The notes under the pieces were generated by a model. The model saw nothing but the letters and a program-made list of their open reading frames with translations, was not told where the DNA came from and ran no database searches. Of a stretch of DNA of 64,000 nt, positions 50,399-61,900 are shown piece after piece; the stretch's first letter is position 1; the number at the start of each line of letters is the position of its first letter. Origin of the DNA: Thamnidium elegans. Taxonomy: Eukaryota > Mucoromycota > Mucoromycetes > Mucorales > Mucoraceae. The stretch lies in contig JAIXMG010000032.1 of assembly GCA_025201345.1 (NCBI GenBank), forward strand, positions 62,001 to 126,000, written 5' to 3'. The position numbers and the translations under genes are program-made.

Positions 50399-50671
50399 TC
50401 TTAGAACAATATATCTCGAAAATTTACTCATCGAGGCTGTTTCCCCAGTTTCCAGCAGATAATAACACTGATGTATAGGTATATATTATAATCGTTATTC
50501 GGAATATACACTTACACTAACTAAAAGTTATTTATCGGCACTTGGACAGCGAAAGACTTAACTCTGAAGATATACAATAACGAGAAAAGTCTCATTAGCC
50601 TTTTAATTAGGTAAGACCAGTTCTGGGACAAAGTTTATGCTGACATCATTTTTATTCTATGACGAAATAAG
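50399..50671 (+). repeat. Dispersed repeat, copy B
   Basis: The longer of the two copies of the repeat at 39475-39690. Extra sequence of about 50-60 bases lies in its middle (around 50475-50575). Conserved ends are CTTAGAACAATATATCTCG and TTTATGCTGACATCA followed by GAAATAAG. No coding capacity. Confidence 0.7.
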
Positions 50672-50765
50672 GAGGATACAAACTTTAAATAATAAAGAAA
50701 TTCCTCTTTTTTTTTTCAAATGAATGCCCTTTCTTTATTTATAATTTCCATCTTTTCTTTATAAA

Positions 50766-51088
50766 GGGATTGGCTGAAGGCGCTCTTCGAAGTCCTGGTC
50801 AGTACTTTTGTAAATAAAAGTATAGTATCAAGCTCTCTGCGCTTCGAGGGATTGGCTGAGGGTGCTCTTTGAAGTCCTGGTCAGTACTTTGACACGAAAA
50901 GTAAACAACATTGAGATCTGGGGTTCGTTTTTTGCTTTTGGTTCTTTGCCATTATGGGATTGGTTGCAGGCGGTACTATGTATCTCGGACCAGTACTATA
51001 ATGGTGTGAATTGATACTATTTAAAAACCCCTTTTTTCTTCTTTCTTTTTTTTTTCTTTATGCTCTTCGAAGTTTTGGTTAGTACTTT
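50766..51088 (+). repeat. Interspersed direct repeats of about 43 bp upstream of a relic gene
   Basis: A unit of the form GGGATTGGCTGARGGYGCTC followed by TTYGAAGTCCTGGTCAGTACTTT occurs at 50766-50808 and 50848-50890. A diverged copy lies at 50956-50998 and a partial one (right half only) at 51061-51088. Units are separated by unlike sequence of about 40-65 bases. The array ends about 185 bases before the ATG of the relic gene at 51273. Confidence 0.7.
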
Positions 51089-51272
51089 GGGGTCTGGGGG
51101 CTGGGAATACATAATCTCTACCTTCTCGTGGTTATTCCTGTCAGTAGAAGCTAAATGCTTTGAAACCAAGGGGGATTTAGCATTATTGATGTGATCAAGC
51201 ATATACAAATATATATTCTCATATATATTTACACGTAGTTCTGCTTTTGAGCATCCTGTGCACTCGTTAATA

Positions 51273-52244
51273 ATGGACCCGTACGACCCTATTTGGAAAA
51301 GTTACTTTACTCCATCTGAGCTTTTAGAAATCAGCTCGTATAAAAGTAAAGCGCTTGAAGATTTTCCTGAAGATCTAAGTATTTATCTTAACTCGTATGA
51401 TAAAGAATGGGAATCCGCTGTTGATTTGTATAACTTTGCTGACGGTCACAGACACGATCCCATCAAGGAATCTGAGCAAAAATGGATTAAAGAAAGTATT
51501 CTTGGAGTTTCTGCGCTCTTTTTAGATGATGAGGCTATTGCTCTTACTGACTTTTCGGAAAGTGATTTGCTTCATTCTGTTTGAAGGTTTATCTACAGAG
51601 CTTTCTTTAGTAGCCCTGTAAAGGCCATGTTAGGCGAAAGATGCAGTGTAGCCGTGGCTATGGGTAGAAATGAGGATAGATCTCTCGAAGGCCTGGAAAA
51701 AAGATAAAGAAAATCTGTTGGTTCCAAAGTAGATATTTTATTTAAAGCCGGCGTTCACGAACTTGGTTCTAGAGAGGCAGAGAAAAGCAACATTGTGCCT
51801 ATTGATGACAAATATCTTAACGACGGGCTAATGAAGTTACCGAAAACCTTGCGTGATATGCTTTCTATGTTGGTCGAAGTCAACCCTGAAAAAACTAATT
51901 CTCTTGTTACTGTTGGTTTCCTTTTGATGGGATTAGAAATGGAAGTAATTTTTATGGATGTTCCTGTAGGACACTCAATTGCCAGAGTCTCCAAAAGCCA
52001 TAAATTCGGATTTCCAGTTTCTCGTTCAACAATTACCATTGATTTTATACCCTTACTTGAAATAACATGGAAAGGGAAGAAAATGATGGAGCGTACTATA
52101 CTTGCTTTAAACGATCGAAAGAGGAAGGCTGCTACAATGATGCTACCGGCTGGGGTTGTAAATGAAGCTACGTTATCATTTTCGTTTGTTCGCTCTCGTT
52201 TTAAACAAGTTCAACACAAAAACTCTGTTTATATGTCAAGATAG
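51273..52244 (+). pseudogene. Gene relic with two in-frame stop codons (lineage-specific family, function unknown)
   Basis: One frame stays coding-like for 324 codons from ATG 51273 to TAG 52242-52244, but is broken by TGA at 51582-51584 and TAA at 51705-51707. Text on both sides of each stop is in the same frame: MDPYDPIWKSYFTPSELLEI ... LLHSV, stop, RFIYRAFFSSPVKAMLGER ... LEKR, stop, KSVGSKVDILFKAGVHELGS ... DKYLNDGLMKLPKTLRDML and a basic end. From memory, the KVDILF...ELG...KLPKTL-DM pattern belongs to a large family of uncharacterised Mucoromycota proteins. This is inference. No frameshift is needed, so either two nonsense mutations disabled it or the stops lie in unrecognised introns or are read through. 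Confidence 0.6.
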
Positions 52245-52598
52245 TTCCGATTTTTATAATAATTTTTTTAAAAATATTCCAAAATTATGAAAAAATAAAC
52301 TAAAAAGTAATCAGTCGCAAAAGTAGGTTTATTGTTTTATTAAATATAAAAGATATAAGTTTATATAACTTTTTTATAGCTGAGTTTAAGTACAATTCTT
52401 GTAATGTGCTGTATCACTATAAGTAATACAATTTCTTTATATAACTTCAAGCCGTGCTTATCTAACCTAGTCTTCGGTCAAGATATTTAATTATGATCAA
52501 TCCTCTAATCAGACAACAGTTATTACTGGACACTGTCGGTAAGGCTTAGTTAAAATAAATATGAATTAGTCACGAAAGGATAAAGACGCGTGAGATAA
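52245..52598. other. Spacer between convergent units
   Basis: AT-rich 3' regions of the relic and of the minus-strand gene at 52599. No gene was seen. Confidence 0.5.
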
Positions 52599-53119
52599 TC
52601 ATGTAGTTACTAATTCTTTCATTTTATCTTGAATATTCGTGCCAGTGCTCAAAAGCCACTTATCGTGTTCTTCAATGGAATCAAAAATATTCACAACACG
52701 TTTTTTCTCTTCGGAAGATAAGCTATAGTTATTATTGTCAGAAGTTTTTGTACTGGAGCTTGACACAGTCTTCTTTTCCTGCATTTTTTCGTTAATGGTA
52801 ACCCAACTGACATCATCGAAGTCAACCAATTTATATCCTAAGTATTTTACAAGTTGTTTAAGCTTGCGCTTCCATTCTCCCTTGTAAGCATTTAAATTCT
52901 GATTGTCGAATTTTCTGATTATAAAGTCTTGCATTTCTTTGACTAATTCTTTGTACGAAACAGTTTTCTCGGTTTCATTCGCTACTTTTAAGATAGAAGA
53001 AATTATTTCTAAAAAAAAACCATTGAGAATTGAGAATTAGGACATATTATTGGTAGTTATTTAATATTAGAAACATGGTTCAATATTATACCTTCTTTGT
53101 ATTCAACGTTGTCAGTCAT
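52599..53119 (-). CDS. Small charged protein, unrecognised
   Basis: Two exons (53119-53092 and 53008-52599) join MTDNVEYKE to EIISSILKVANETEKTVSYK and give 145 residues. The N-terminal two thirds are rich in Lys, Glu and aromatic residues and look helical (DFIIRKFDNQNLNAYKGEWK, KLKQLVKYLGYKLVDFDDV). A Ser/Thr/Asn-rich linker follows, then EEKKRVVNIFDSIEEHDKWL and a short tail. There is no signal peptide or membrane segment. No family is recognised. Good GTATAA/TTTTTTTTTAG splice sites and a clean frame argue for a real gene, but its neighbours are relics, so it may be part of a transposon-rich locus. Confidence 0.55.
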
Positions 53120-54924
53120 GTTAACGTTTATACTTATAATAATGAAAGAGTTTCAAACCAGGAAGGGCTAGCTTTTACTTCATATTTTGGAACAGTCATT
53201 TGTTTACTTTTGGCGTAGTGTTCTGTATGGTATTTTGTGCTACCTAAGTGTACCGATGGAGAAATTGCAGCCAAAGCGCTTTCCTCTCCCTTGATGGGTA
53301 CTTTTGAAAAACACCGTAGGTATGGAGAGTTTCTTGACTTGGGTGCATTTCCGAATTGATAGGAATTACAAAACTACCGTCTTGTATAATCTACTCGTTA
53401 TTACTTACTAAACAGATATAAATAAATAGTTTCTTACCGATTTCTATTGTATGTTTAGGTAAATACATATGCTACAGATATTTGTTCGTGACTTCAAAAG
53501 ATCCTTTACTACGCTTCATTAACGTTAACATATAGACATACTATGTAGTGTCCAAATTTGATCTTCAGGATAGTCCCCATCTTCCATAAGTTTATTGTCG
53601 ACAGCGGCTCCTTTATATTGTCGGTATTGAGAGGCTAAATCATTCGTATAGATTCAACTTCAGTGAATTACATCTCATCTATATCTTCGCCAGTATATGT
53701 ATGAATGTAAGAAAACTTTTTCTGAACACGGCAGAACATTGGTCGGAGAGATGCAAACTAGTAGAGGCACCAGACATGGCTACTACTGTTATTTGAACGC
53801 ATATAAACCTAAAATGAGCTATTGACAAGGGCTGACCATATCGAAGTTATATATTATATATATAATCGAAGGTCTATAAAAATAAAAATAAATTTTTCTT
53901 ACAAATATTTATTTAAGTAGCCCCAATTCATGGCGATATAAAAAAAGATATATAAGCGATAGTAAACCCCTGATGCTAACAAAAATTTGTCCGATTCGAA
54001 GAAGAAAAGAAATAGCTCTTCAACAGAACAACATCTACACCAAATCTGTTCAATTATTTGACATTGAAAAGAGTTTGAAACATGATGTAAATAATGGTTA
54101 CGAAAAGGATATATATATATTATATATATGGATTGGTGGGGAATTGAGGAATATATGGAAGAAATAACTAGATACTTATTAAGGATATCAATATTGTCGA
54201 CCAAATCACCACTCTTCATATTACTGTCAGCTGTATTGAAATTGACATCAACACTCCCTCCTCTCCTGTATGCCTCGGTCTCAAACGTTTACCTGTTCAT
54301 TTATCTTTAAACATGTATTTTTCACCAAGAAAAAAGAACAAGATTAATCAATAATTTTTTATACAATTCTAAGCGTATACATACTGTAAAAATATAAACT
54401 GCTAATCTTATCCGGCTAAATGATGTTTGAGTTATCTAAACCCCTTTACGGAAAATATACTTTTTTTTAATAGTACCATAGTGAAGGAAGTATCTTTGGT
54501 ATAAACTTCCTGAGATAAGTCATTGTATCATCACATGACAAACCTGGTGCATTTGGATTTATAAAACTAAATTATGGATTAAATTGGCTCAAAGTGATAC
54601 AGGGAATATAGCTTTCTGGTCATACTCTAAGATAGCGAGTAAGACAAAAGGAAGGGCTGAGGTTTCAGCCTGCTTTAATAAACTAGTACATTATTAAGGG
54701 ATATTAAGCTATACACCCCCAAACCCTCCACTCCACTCCACTCCTCTCTTTATATAAACTGACAGATGTAATTAGTAAGAAAAATGAACAATAGTTTTTT
54801 ACAAGGCCAAAAACGAATATCTCCCCAATCACGGAGTCTGAATGTAATTTATAAAAAAGATGAGCTGGAAAGAAGTGGTTTCCTTTTCCCTTTCTCGTTA
54901 TATTTTTTTTAATATTTAGTACCA
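53120..54924. other. Gene-poor region with a second relic
   Basis: Apart from the relic at 53525-53790 only short frames are found. 53880-54310 is AT-rich with TA repeats (54111-54128) and overlapping weak frames. No intact gene was seen. Confidence 0.45.
53525..53790 (-). pseudogene. Decayed coding fragment, unrecognised
   Basis: On the minus strand the text SQYRQYKGAAVDNKLMEDGD followed by YPEDQIWTLHSMSIC reads as protein down to a stop at 53525. Upstream, in another frame, come TGEDIDEM, FTEVESIRMI and, further up, MSGASTSLHLSDQCSAVFRK. Several stops and at least one frame change separate the pieces. It looks like the end of a degraded gene. The parent family is not known with certainty. 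Confidence 0.35.
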
Positions 54925-55095
54925 ATGTACCTCCTTTGGGTGCTAATTGTAATCATATGCACATACACAGTGGCATTTGCCGATGATCAGCATTGTATAG
55001 ATCCTGCTAATTGCCAGTATTATCCAGTTCACAGTTGTTACGCAACGGATATTGGTCTTATATGCAAAAATAGAAGTATATATCATTTGTTTGAG

Positions 55096-55126
<31 letters not shown>

Positions 55127-55870
55127 ATTGCTGTACATACTGATTCACCTACGATTTTTTTTTTAGATAAAGGAGGATTTGAGATGAGCATTGACCCCAT
55201 ATATACATTTCTTTACTCGCCGTATAATATAAGAAACGATACCGGCTTACCCTGTAGTACAATACCCGTTACTGATGAACTAATAAGTTATGTCGATTAT
55301 AGAGGACCCAAAGTAATCAATGTAGATGATTTAGACTTGATTGGTAATTGTAGTCGAATGTCATACTGTGATAAACATTCCCGAACTTGTCAACCCAAAT
55401 TACCTTTAGGATCCAAATGTCAATTTAACATGCAATGTTATTTCGGTATTGACGGTATTCCTGGTCATTGTACGAATAAAACGTGTAGTATTCGAGAAGA
55501 TATTCCACAGTATTATTATAATGCACCTCGTTGGACTATGGGTGACCAATGGCAATCTGCAGTGGTGGCAGTGGTTATCACAGGTAGTATTGCTATTTGT
55601 TTAATTGTAGGTCGAGTTCAAGTTAAAAAAATGGCTGACAAATTTAAAATGATGATGGAGAAATGGCAAAATCCAGATACTACACCTACACCTATACCGT
55701 TTATTGAAAATGAACAAGTTTGGAATGAACACCATCCACAGTCGACCTGGTGGAAACAAGTTCCCGGTATGAATTGGGTTTATAGTAGATTAAAACGTGG
55801 AGGTGAAAATGAACAATATTATCAATTGGATGCTCGTAGTGATGAACCACCACCATATAGAGCAGATTAA
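54925..55870 (+). CDS. Type I membrane protein with Cys-rich ectodomain and PY-motif tail
   Basis: Two exons (54925-55075 and 55167-55870) give 284 residues. A signal peptide (MYLLWVLIVIICTYTVAFA) leads a Cys-rich luminal domain of about 160 residues (CIDPANC, GLPCSTIP, NCSRMSYC, SRTCQPKLPLGSKCQFNMQC, GHCTNKTC) with N-glycosylation sites such as NCS and NKT. One membrane segment follows at about 181-199 (SAVVAVVITGSIAICLIVG), then a cytosolic tail ending DEPPPYRAD. PPPY is a WW-domain ligand of the type used by Rsp5/NEDD4 ubiquitin ligases. The family is not named here. A role as sorting receptor or ligase adaptor is inference. The intron carries a 28-base A run. Confidence 0.75.
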
Positions 55871-56023
55871 AAAAAAACACTCTTTCTTTTATCATTCTCT
55901 CTATTTTTTTTTTTTTACATATACTATATATTCATTACAATACACAAAACTCCCTTCCCCACTGCTTACAACGCACAAGCACATACTTTATTAAATTGCG
56001 TCCCTATCCCCTTTTTTTTTATT

Positions 56024-57844
56024 TTATTTACAATTTGTATCATCGTTCATATTTATATCCCAAACTTTTGAAATTAATTCATATTCTTTGGAAGTAAATG
56101 TTCTATTAAGCATATTTTCTACATGATCAGGAGCCATGTTTTCAAGTAAATAACCAGCGTTTTTATCAGATTCTGTTACAGGTAAAATAATGGTAGCATC
56201 ACCTGTATGAAGTAAACCAGATGTCCTTGGAGGTAAATGTGCCATAAGATCTTTATGGTGAGTAATACGAATAGTTTTCACGTCTTGTTCTGAAAGAGAA
56301 TTTAAAAATGCTTTGTTTCCTACTCTTGGTGAATGAATAGAACATACTGTAATAGGTCTGTCCATTAGTATCTTGGTAGATCTTAATGAATAAGCGCATA
56401 ATGATGCAACAGCTATATAAAATATTAAATTAGTATATTTATATAAATAAACAATATAAATAATTTTACCTCCACCGAGAGAATAACCAATAATAACTAT
56501 TTTATAATGAGATGGCATAGTGCCACATAAACGCATAAGTAATGTAACTACCTTCATTTCACATCTTTGCCAAGCTGTTAATGCGCAATTTAATACCCAC
56601 GGTGATACATCCTGTTGTGAATTTTTCTTTTCAGGGTATATTTCGTGCCATGGTACAGAAGCAAGCGAAACATTTTCAAACATACTGTGCGACAAGGTCA
56701 TTCCTGGAAAGACTACTATAATTTCTTCATTTTTATCATCTACTGCTACGTAACCATACTTTTGAAGCGAAATATCTTCGTCTTCGTCTTCTTCTTCGTC
56801 GTCTTCTTCTTCTTCCATAATATCAGAGTACTGACTTAAAGTACTTACACTATCGGGTGGTATGTATTGAAAAGCAGATATTGCATGTGGCTTTTGTCTA
56901 CGCGTAATAGAATCAAATATAATTCTTCGAGAGGGTTGTATAGCAGAAGCAGTTTTATGATTTTTAGGGTGGAATAAATCATATTGAATAAATGAGACAG
57001 GAAACATGATGGTTTGTTCTTTAATATGAGCAAATAACTTATTTTCTGGCGGGGCTGTAATGGTTGAGATACCTAAGGTACTCACTAAACAATCAGCACA
57101 TCGAATGGCTGTTGTTTCTACGGCGGTGCTATGAACTGAACAAGGCGGAGAAGGTACTTGCTCTTGTTCAGCGAAAGGTAATAGCTCATGTTGACATAAA
57201 CTGACGAGATAACTGTATCGTTTTAGTTGAGCTTTATACTTTTCTGATACCATCTGATAAGGTGAGATAGATAATAAATGATATTGGATATCGGCTACAG
57301 GTGGTGGCAATGGTTTTGTCATAGGAATATAACTCGAGGATTGTAATATTAGTGCCTTTGGTAACATGAAATTACATTGGGGTTGTACAGGTATCTTTCG
57401 CTTTTGTTGAACATATCGTATAAATCGTTTACTTAGAGATTTGGCGTTATGCGAAATAATACCCAACATGGGTGATATTTGCTTAAATATGGATTCAATC
57501 GATTGTTCTTCTTGTAATTGTTGAATGATCCATGCGTATTGTTCAACAGTCATCTTGATAAACTTGGTATCGGGGTTTGTACCTAGTGCTACTTGTGCCT
57601 TCTTTGGCTCATAATGGACATAGGCTCTGTTCTCAAAACAAGATGAGCTCATTGCTTGACATGGCGTAAACCCAAGGTCAATATTGTAAAGTGTGATATT
57701 ACTTGTTTTGTTGTGGTTGAATTCTGTCGTTAAAGTTACAGCTACGCCTTCCTTCTTATAAGTTTCGTCTGGTTGCTTGTTGGTGTTATTTGATTTATTG
57801 GTTAAAAATGATTTTACGCCCTTAAAAAATTTAGATTTTGCCAT
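56024..57844 (-). CDS. Class 3 (alpha/beta-hydrolase) lipase
   Basis: Two exons (57844-56470 and 56412-56024) give 587 residues. The nucleophile elbow IIGYSLGGA is split by the intron after GG, with the catalytic Ser at about 455. Candidate acid and base are the Asp in THHKDLMAHLPPR and the His in APDHVENML. CSIHSPRVGNKAF is the strand-helix region typical of class 3 lipases. The N-terminal 330 residues are less conserved, start MAKSKFFKGVKSF with no signal peptide, and include a Glu/Asp run (about 370-390) before the hydrolase core VAVDDKNEEIIVVFPG. The protein is probably intracellular, acting on diacylglycerol or similar lipids by analogy. The 57-base intron has no in-frame stop, so its retention would insert 19 residues. 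Confidence 0.83.
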   Translation of the reverse strand: MAKSKFFKGVKSFLTNKSNNTNKQPDETYKKEGVAVTLTTEFNHNKTSNITLYNIDLGFTPCQAMSSSCFENRAYVHYEPKKAQVALGTNPDTKFIKMTVEQYAWIIQQLQEEQSIESIFKQISPMLGIISHNAKSLSKRFIRYVQQKRKIPVQPQCNFMLPKALILQSSSYIPMTKPLPPPVADIQYHLLSISPYQMVSEKYKAQLKRYSYLVSLCQHELLPFAEQEQVPSPPCSVHSTAVETTAIRCADCLVSTLGISTITAPPENKLFAHIKEQTIMFPVSFIQYDLFHPKNHKTASAIQPSRRIIFDSITRRQKPHAISAFQYIPPDSVSTLSQYSDIMEEEEDDEEEDEDEDISLQKYGYVAVDDKNEEIIVVFPGMTLSHSMFENVSLASVPWHEIYPEKKNSQQDVSPWVLNCALTAWQRCEMKVVTLLMRLCGTMPSHYKIVIIGYSLGGGKIIYIVYLYKYTNLIFYIAVASLCAYSLRSTKILMDRPITVCSIHSPRVGNKAFLNSLSEQDVKTIRITHHKDLMAHLPPRTSGLLHTGDATIILPVTESDKNAGYLLENMAPDHVENMLNRTFTSKEYELISKVWDINMNDDTNCK

Positions 57845-58963
57845 ATTGAATAATAAAAAAGTAAAGAGGGGAAAAAATGGAAAGGGAAAGAGAGAGAAGG
57901 GGGGAAAAAAGGAAAAAAAGTTTTGTGTTTTATATTCTATACAAGTAAGTTTTTTTGTGTTTCTATCTCTCTCTCTCTTCTTGCGGTAGATGTGCGCTAC
58001 TTTAAAAAATAACAAGTTTCCTAATGAAAATGTGCACGGGTATTTGAGAAATCTTCGGCTCACTTTTTTAATTTATCAATTATATTTTTCTGTGCAACTT
58101 ATTGTTTTTGAACGCGCTTCTGTGTAATACACTATATAATTCTTGGCTTGGTTTAACACCAATGGGCAAAAGTCCCTAAAAGCGCAGTTTTTAATTTTGG
58201 GAATTTTTTTTTCGTGTAGATTGTGTCTTCCAACCTGCAGAAGCTAGTACCGAATTGCTGTTAAAGCCGGAAATGTATGGATAGAATAGGCAAAAAAAAA
58301 AAAAAAAAAAAGTTTCTTTTTTTTTAAAAGGGAGCTGAAAAGCTGTAGGGATAAAGACTCGATCACTATTTCAAACAATAGTAGAAATAAATGACACGGT
58401 TTAATAGTGATAAAAAGGAGGGGAATTTCTATTGTTCTGTAAATGCGTTCTTAACTTGCTAATAAAACGAATTTGACCATCTAGCTTGCTTTTTTTTTTG
58501 CGTGTAACAGATCGAATTAAACTATTCCATTTAGAAGTATGTATATATATTTAGCTCACAGTATAATGCAGTTCATCTTTTTTTTAATACAATTTTTTGT
58601 TTTAAATTGAGACGAAGTTACAGTCTTTCCAACGCATTAACTTTTTTTCTTCTTAAAAAAAAGCAGCTCTTAGTTTTACCTCCAATACACTTCTACATGG
58701 TGAAGGCTAATCGATTATATTTTTGCAAGTATTTATATTTTTTTGTATATGTATCAGTAAGATCTTACGGTTCTGTCTTTTAAGATAATAAGATAATAAG
58801 ATAACAAGGTACTTACCGTATTAGAACAACAAAAAAAGTTACTGTTTACTCACTAAAGACCTTAAACTTTAGGCAAGAGGTAAATAACTAAAAGCAATCG
58901 AGAATGTTGTACTGTATAATCTATTATACTACATGTTTATTTATTTACATTTTAAAAAAGTAA
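57845..58963. other. Intergenic region
   Basis: Lipase promoter side (purine/pyrimidine-rich 57860-57985) and 3' region of the HSPA12-like gene. A 21-base A run lies near 58291. No gene was seen. Confidence 0.55.
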
Positions 58964-61900
58964 TTATGATGTTTCGGCAATAGTTAAATCGCCAACTTCA
59001 ATAAGTTGTCTATGATCGTAAATATTTGCTACCAAGAATTCATCTTTGAAACGATAGTCAAAGACCATTCCTAATCTTGGACCCGCTGTAGCTTCAAATA
59101 TAGCTTCATTGTTTTCAGGGATAAAGCGAATATCGAAATGACAAACTGTCAATGGATCGTCTTCATCACGTGCCACATAGAGTTCAAATTGATGAATCTT
59201 TCTGAAATGAGGGTTATCTGTCTTGATCCCTTCTGTAGGCAAACCATCCGCTTCAGAAAAATAAATTGCTAAAAAGAAGAAATAAATATTTAGTTGTATA
59301 AAAGTTACAAAAGCGAGAAATCACTTACTGGCATATACAATACAATTTTCGCGAGCATAAAACTTTTTAAGGATACCCTCACTCTGGTGCTTTTCTAAAA
59401 TCTTATCGCCACGGCGAATGATATATGACAAATCATCTTCTCCGCAATTAAAAGTGCTCGTATCCAAATAAGGCTGATAAAACAACTCAACCTTTTCATC
59501 GCTAGCGTAACTATTTTGAGATTCCAAAGAGTAAATTCTGTTTTTCAAATCGTCTTCATCTTTACTATTTTTTTTTTCTTCTTCAATCTTACTCTTTGTT
59601 TTATCCTCAAATTCCTTAATACCAAATGCACGAATATTAACGGCATAAGAGACTCTTGCAATCCTTTCAGTGAAATCTTCCGGACGATTACCGTAAAGTG
59701 CAGCACCTAAAAGAGCTTCTCTTCCATTGTGTTTCGAGGGACTAATTAAGTCGGTGTTAATATCCATGGCTTTAGAAATGTAGTCGATGACAATACGCTC
59801 CAAAAACTTATAGTTGGATATATTAGTCTCTAACAAGATACCAGATAAAATAATCTTGTCAAAACTAAAACGTTGCATCATATCGCTTTGTGTTGCAAAA
59901 CGACTTATTTCGAACGCAAGGTCTTTAACTGCAGGTAGGAGTATATCTTCCAACATATCATATACTTTAATTGAGGCGGTACAACATTTAGTATCGGTAA
60001 TAGGAATATTTTGAGTTTTACAACTGTTGTTGAAGTTCAATTCTGTCTATTTTAGGAGAGAAACAATCAGTATTTTGGCTAAATATAACGTTGTTAGTGA
60101 CCAACCTTAATGTAGTTCAGAAAACCTCTTTTGAGCTCAGCATAGTAGGTGGAACTATATGTACTATGGCTTCCAATACATCCGATACAATTATTTGTTG
60201 AAACATAATTATTTAAATAAAAAACGATTCTGCCGGTAAAATCAAAGTCAAACGTTCCTGATCTAACACTTCTAACATTTCTAAATACTCTAGTGCCTTG
60301 TTCATCTGTAGAATCTATATCAGCACTAGAAATTTTGGTATGCTCCATTAATGATAAACTACAAATATCGTGGTACATATTGATCAATAATACATGATTA
60401 GTGTAAGCAGGTAAGCTTGGAAAGTGTTCTTTTTCGGTATACATAGCAGCTGCAGTGTCGCGACTAATTAATAAAAGACGCTCAACAGGATCTTCTTTCG
60501 AGATGATACCTGCTAATTGGGCAATATAATACATTTCGGACTTGTTGTTGAAGAATTGATAACAGTTTTCCATAGTAATGACATATCTGCACTTACTCCT
60601 GTCCGCAATTTTAGAAATTGAGTCATGAACATGATTAAGTACAAGTCTTATAAACTCACAAAGATAATGTCTCAGTTCGGCCTTGGCAAGAGACATTAAT
60701 TTACTAAGAGTTATGCGTTTTTTGCGTTCAGGGTGAATAGGATGTTTTACTTCAGCACCCCAAGTCGTTCTACCGTTAACCGTTTCTTTTGCAGTAGGAA
60801 TCATGAAATTGTTTTCTTGTAAACCGGGCCTATGGTTCATTCGAACTCGTTTAAATATAATATAGTAAAGAAAAGAAGAATATCTTACCAATTAGTAATT
60901 TCAATCATCTCATCGGATTCATTTCCCAAATCCCTGTATGAACATGATGTTGAAAGGTATCCGATATCTGTTTGGGTATAAAAAAATGTTAAAAAATACT
61001 GTCAGGTATAAAATAAAAGCCAATTCTTTACCTAAGCAAATTAATGTATTGTATTTATCAGTAGAGGCGTACTCAAACTTCCGTTCAACAATATCCGTTT
61101 CAGGTTTTTGTCTACTGCCGTCAATACCGTACACCATCGCACCTCTCATTGTAGCCGAGCTACTATATTTACCGGTGATTAAGGTACCAATTCTATACTT
61201 GCGATTGGGAAGTAAGTTATCCTTTATATAGAAGGCTCTAAGGATCCTCTTTTGTAAGTACGGAGAACTTCCAAATCCACCGACCAAATAAATACGTTCG
61301 ATATTCGCATTCGGTTTTTTTATCTGTTTATCTATAAGGGTCAGTATACGTTTTGTAACTTCTTCAAATACTTGTGTTCGCATGATATCGTACGGAATCT
61401 TCAATTTACAAGCACCACCGTTAACTTTATGAGTAACAGTATTTGGTAAATGAAATTTCAATTTAGGCACAATTCTAGCATCTCTCAACATCAGAATGAT
61501 AGCTATAGAAAAACAGTGTATAAATTAAGCAATTCATTGTGATTTGTTTTTAAAAAGCTTACGATCTCCGAATTCACGTTTATGCATATGTTTGAAATCC
61601 TCTTCTTTACAAACAATACATTGCCCATCATTATAGTCACCTTCATCAATAGGTCCTTCAGAAATGGATCTTGTGTATGTCTTCGAGACTTTGGCATGTT
61701 TACATTTAGGAAACTTAAACTCTTTTGAACGCTTACCAAAAACTGGCTATAAATTAAAGAATCAGAACTGCTATTTACCAAGTTTAAAATTTTTACCTTT
61801 ATTTCGCTAATGAATTTGTCGATAGCGGGAGAAAACAATCCGTCGCGTTCCTTTCTTTCTTCTTCGTCGTTACATGGCTCACCATTGTAACAAAAAAGTG

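Larger units (their letters stand above)
48367..51272. other. Gene-poor, repeat-rich region
   Basis: Nearly 3 kb without an intact gene. It contains a possible coding snatch (48795-48986), a tRNA-like fragment at 49788, dispersed repeat copy B at 50399 and a four-copy tandem-like array at 50766-51088. The rest is AT-rich spacer. Confidence 0.5.

Noticed and set aside
50766..51088. CRISPR-like array of repeats and spacers
   Set aside because: Only three to four diverged units with irregular spacing in a eukaryotic genome, and no associated genes.
53899..54310. Three overlapping frames on both strands
   Set aside because: Low-complexity TA-rich sequence. None shows a recognisable domain or gene signals.
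58300..58330. A run followed by GTTTC at 10917, 11198 and 58312, as if a shared insertion end
   Set aside because: The shared part after the A run is five bases, which chance explains.
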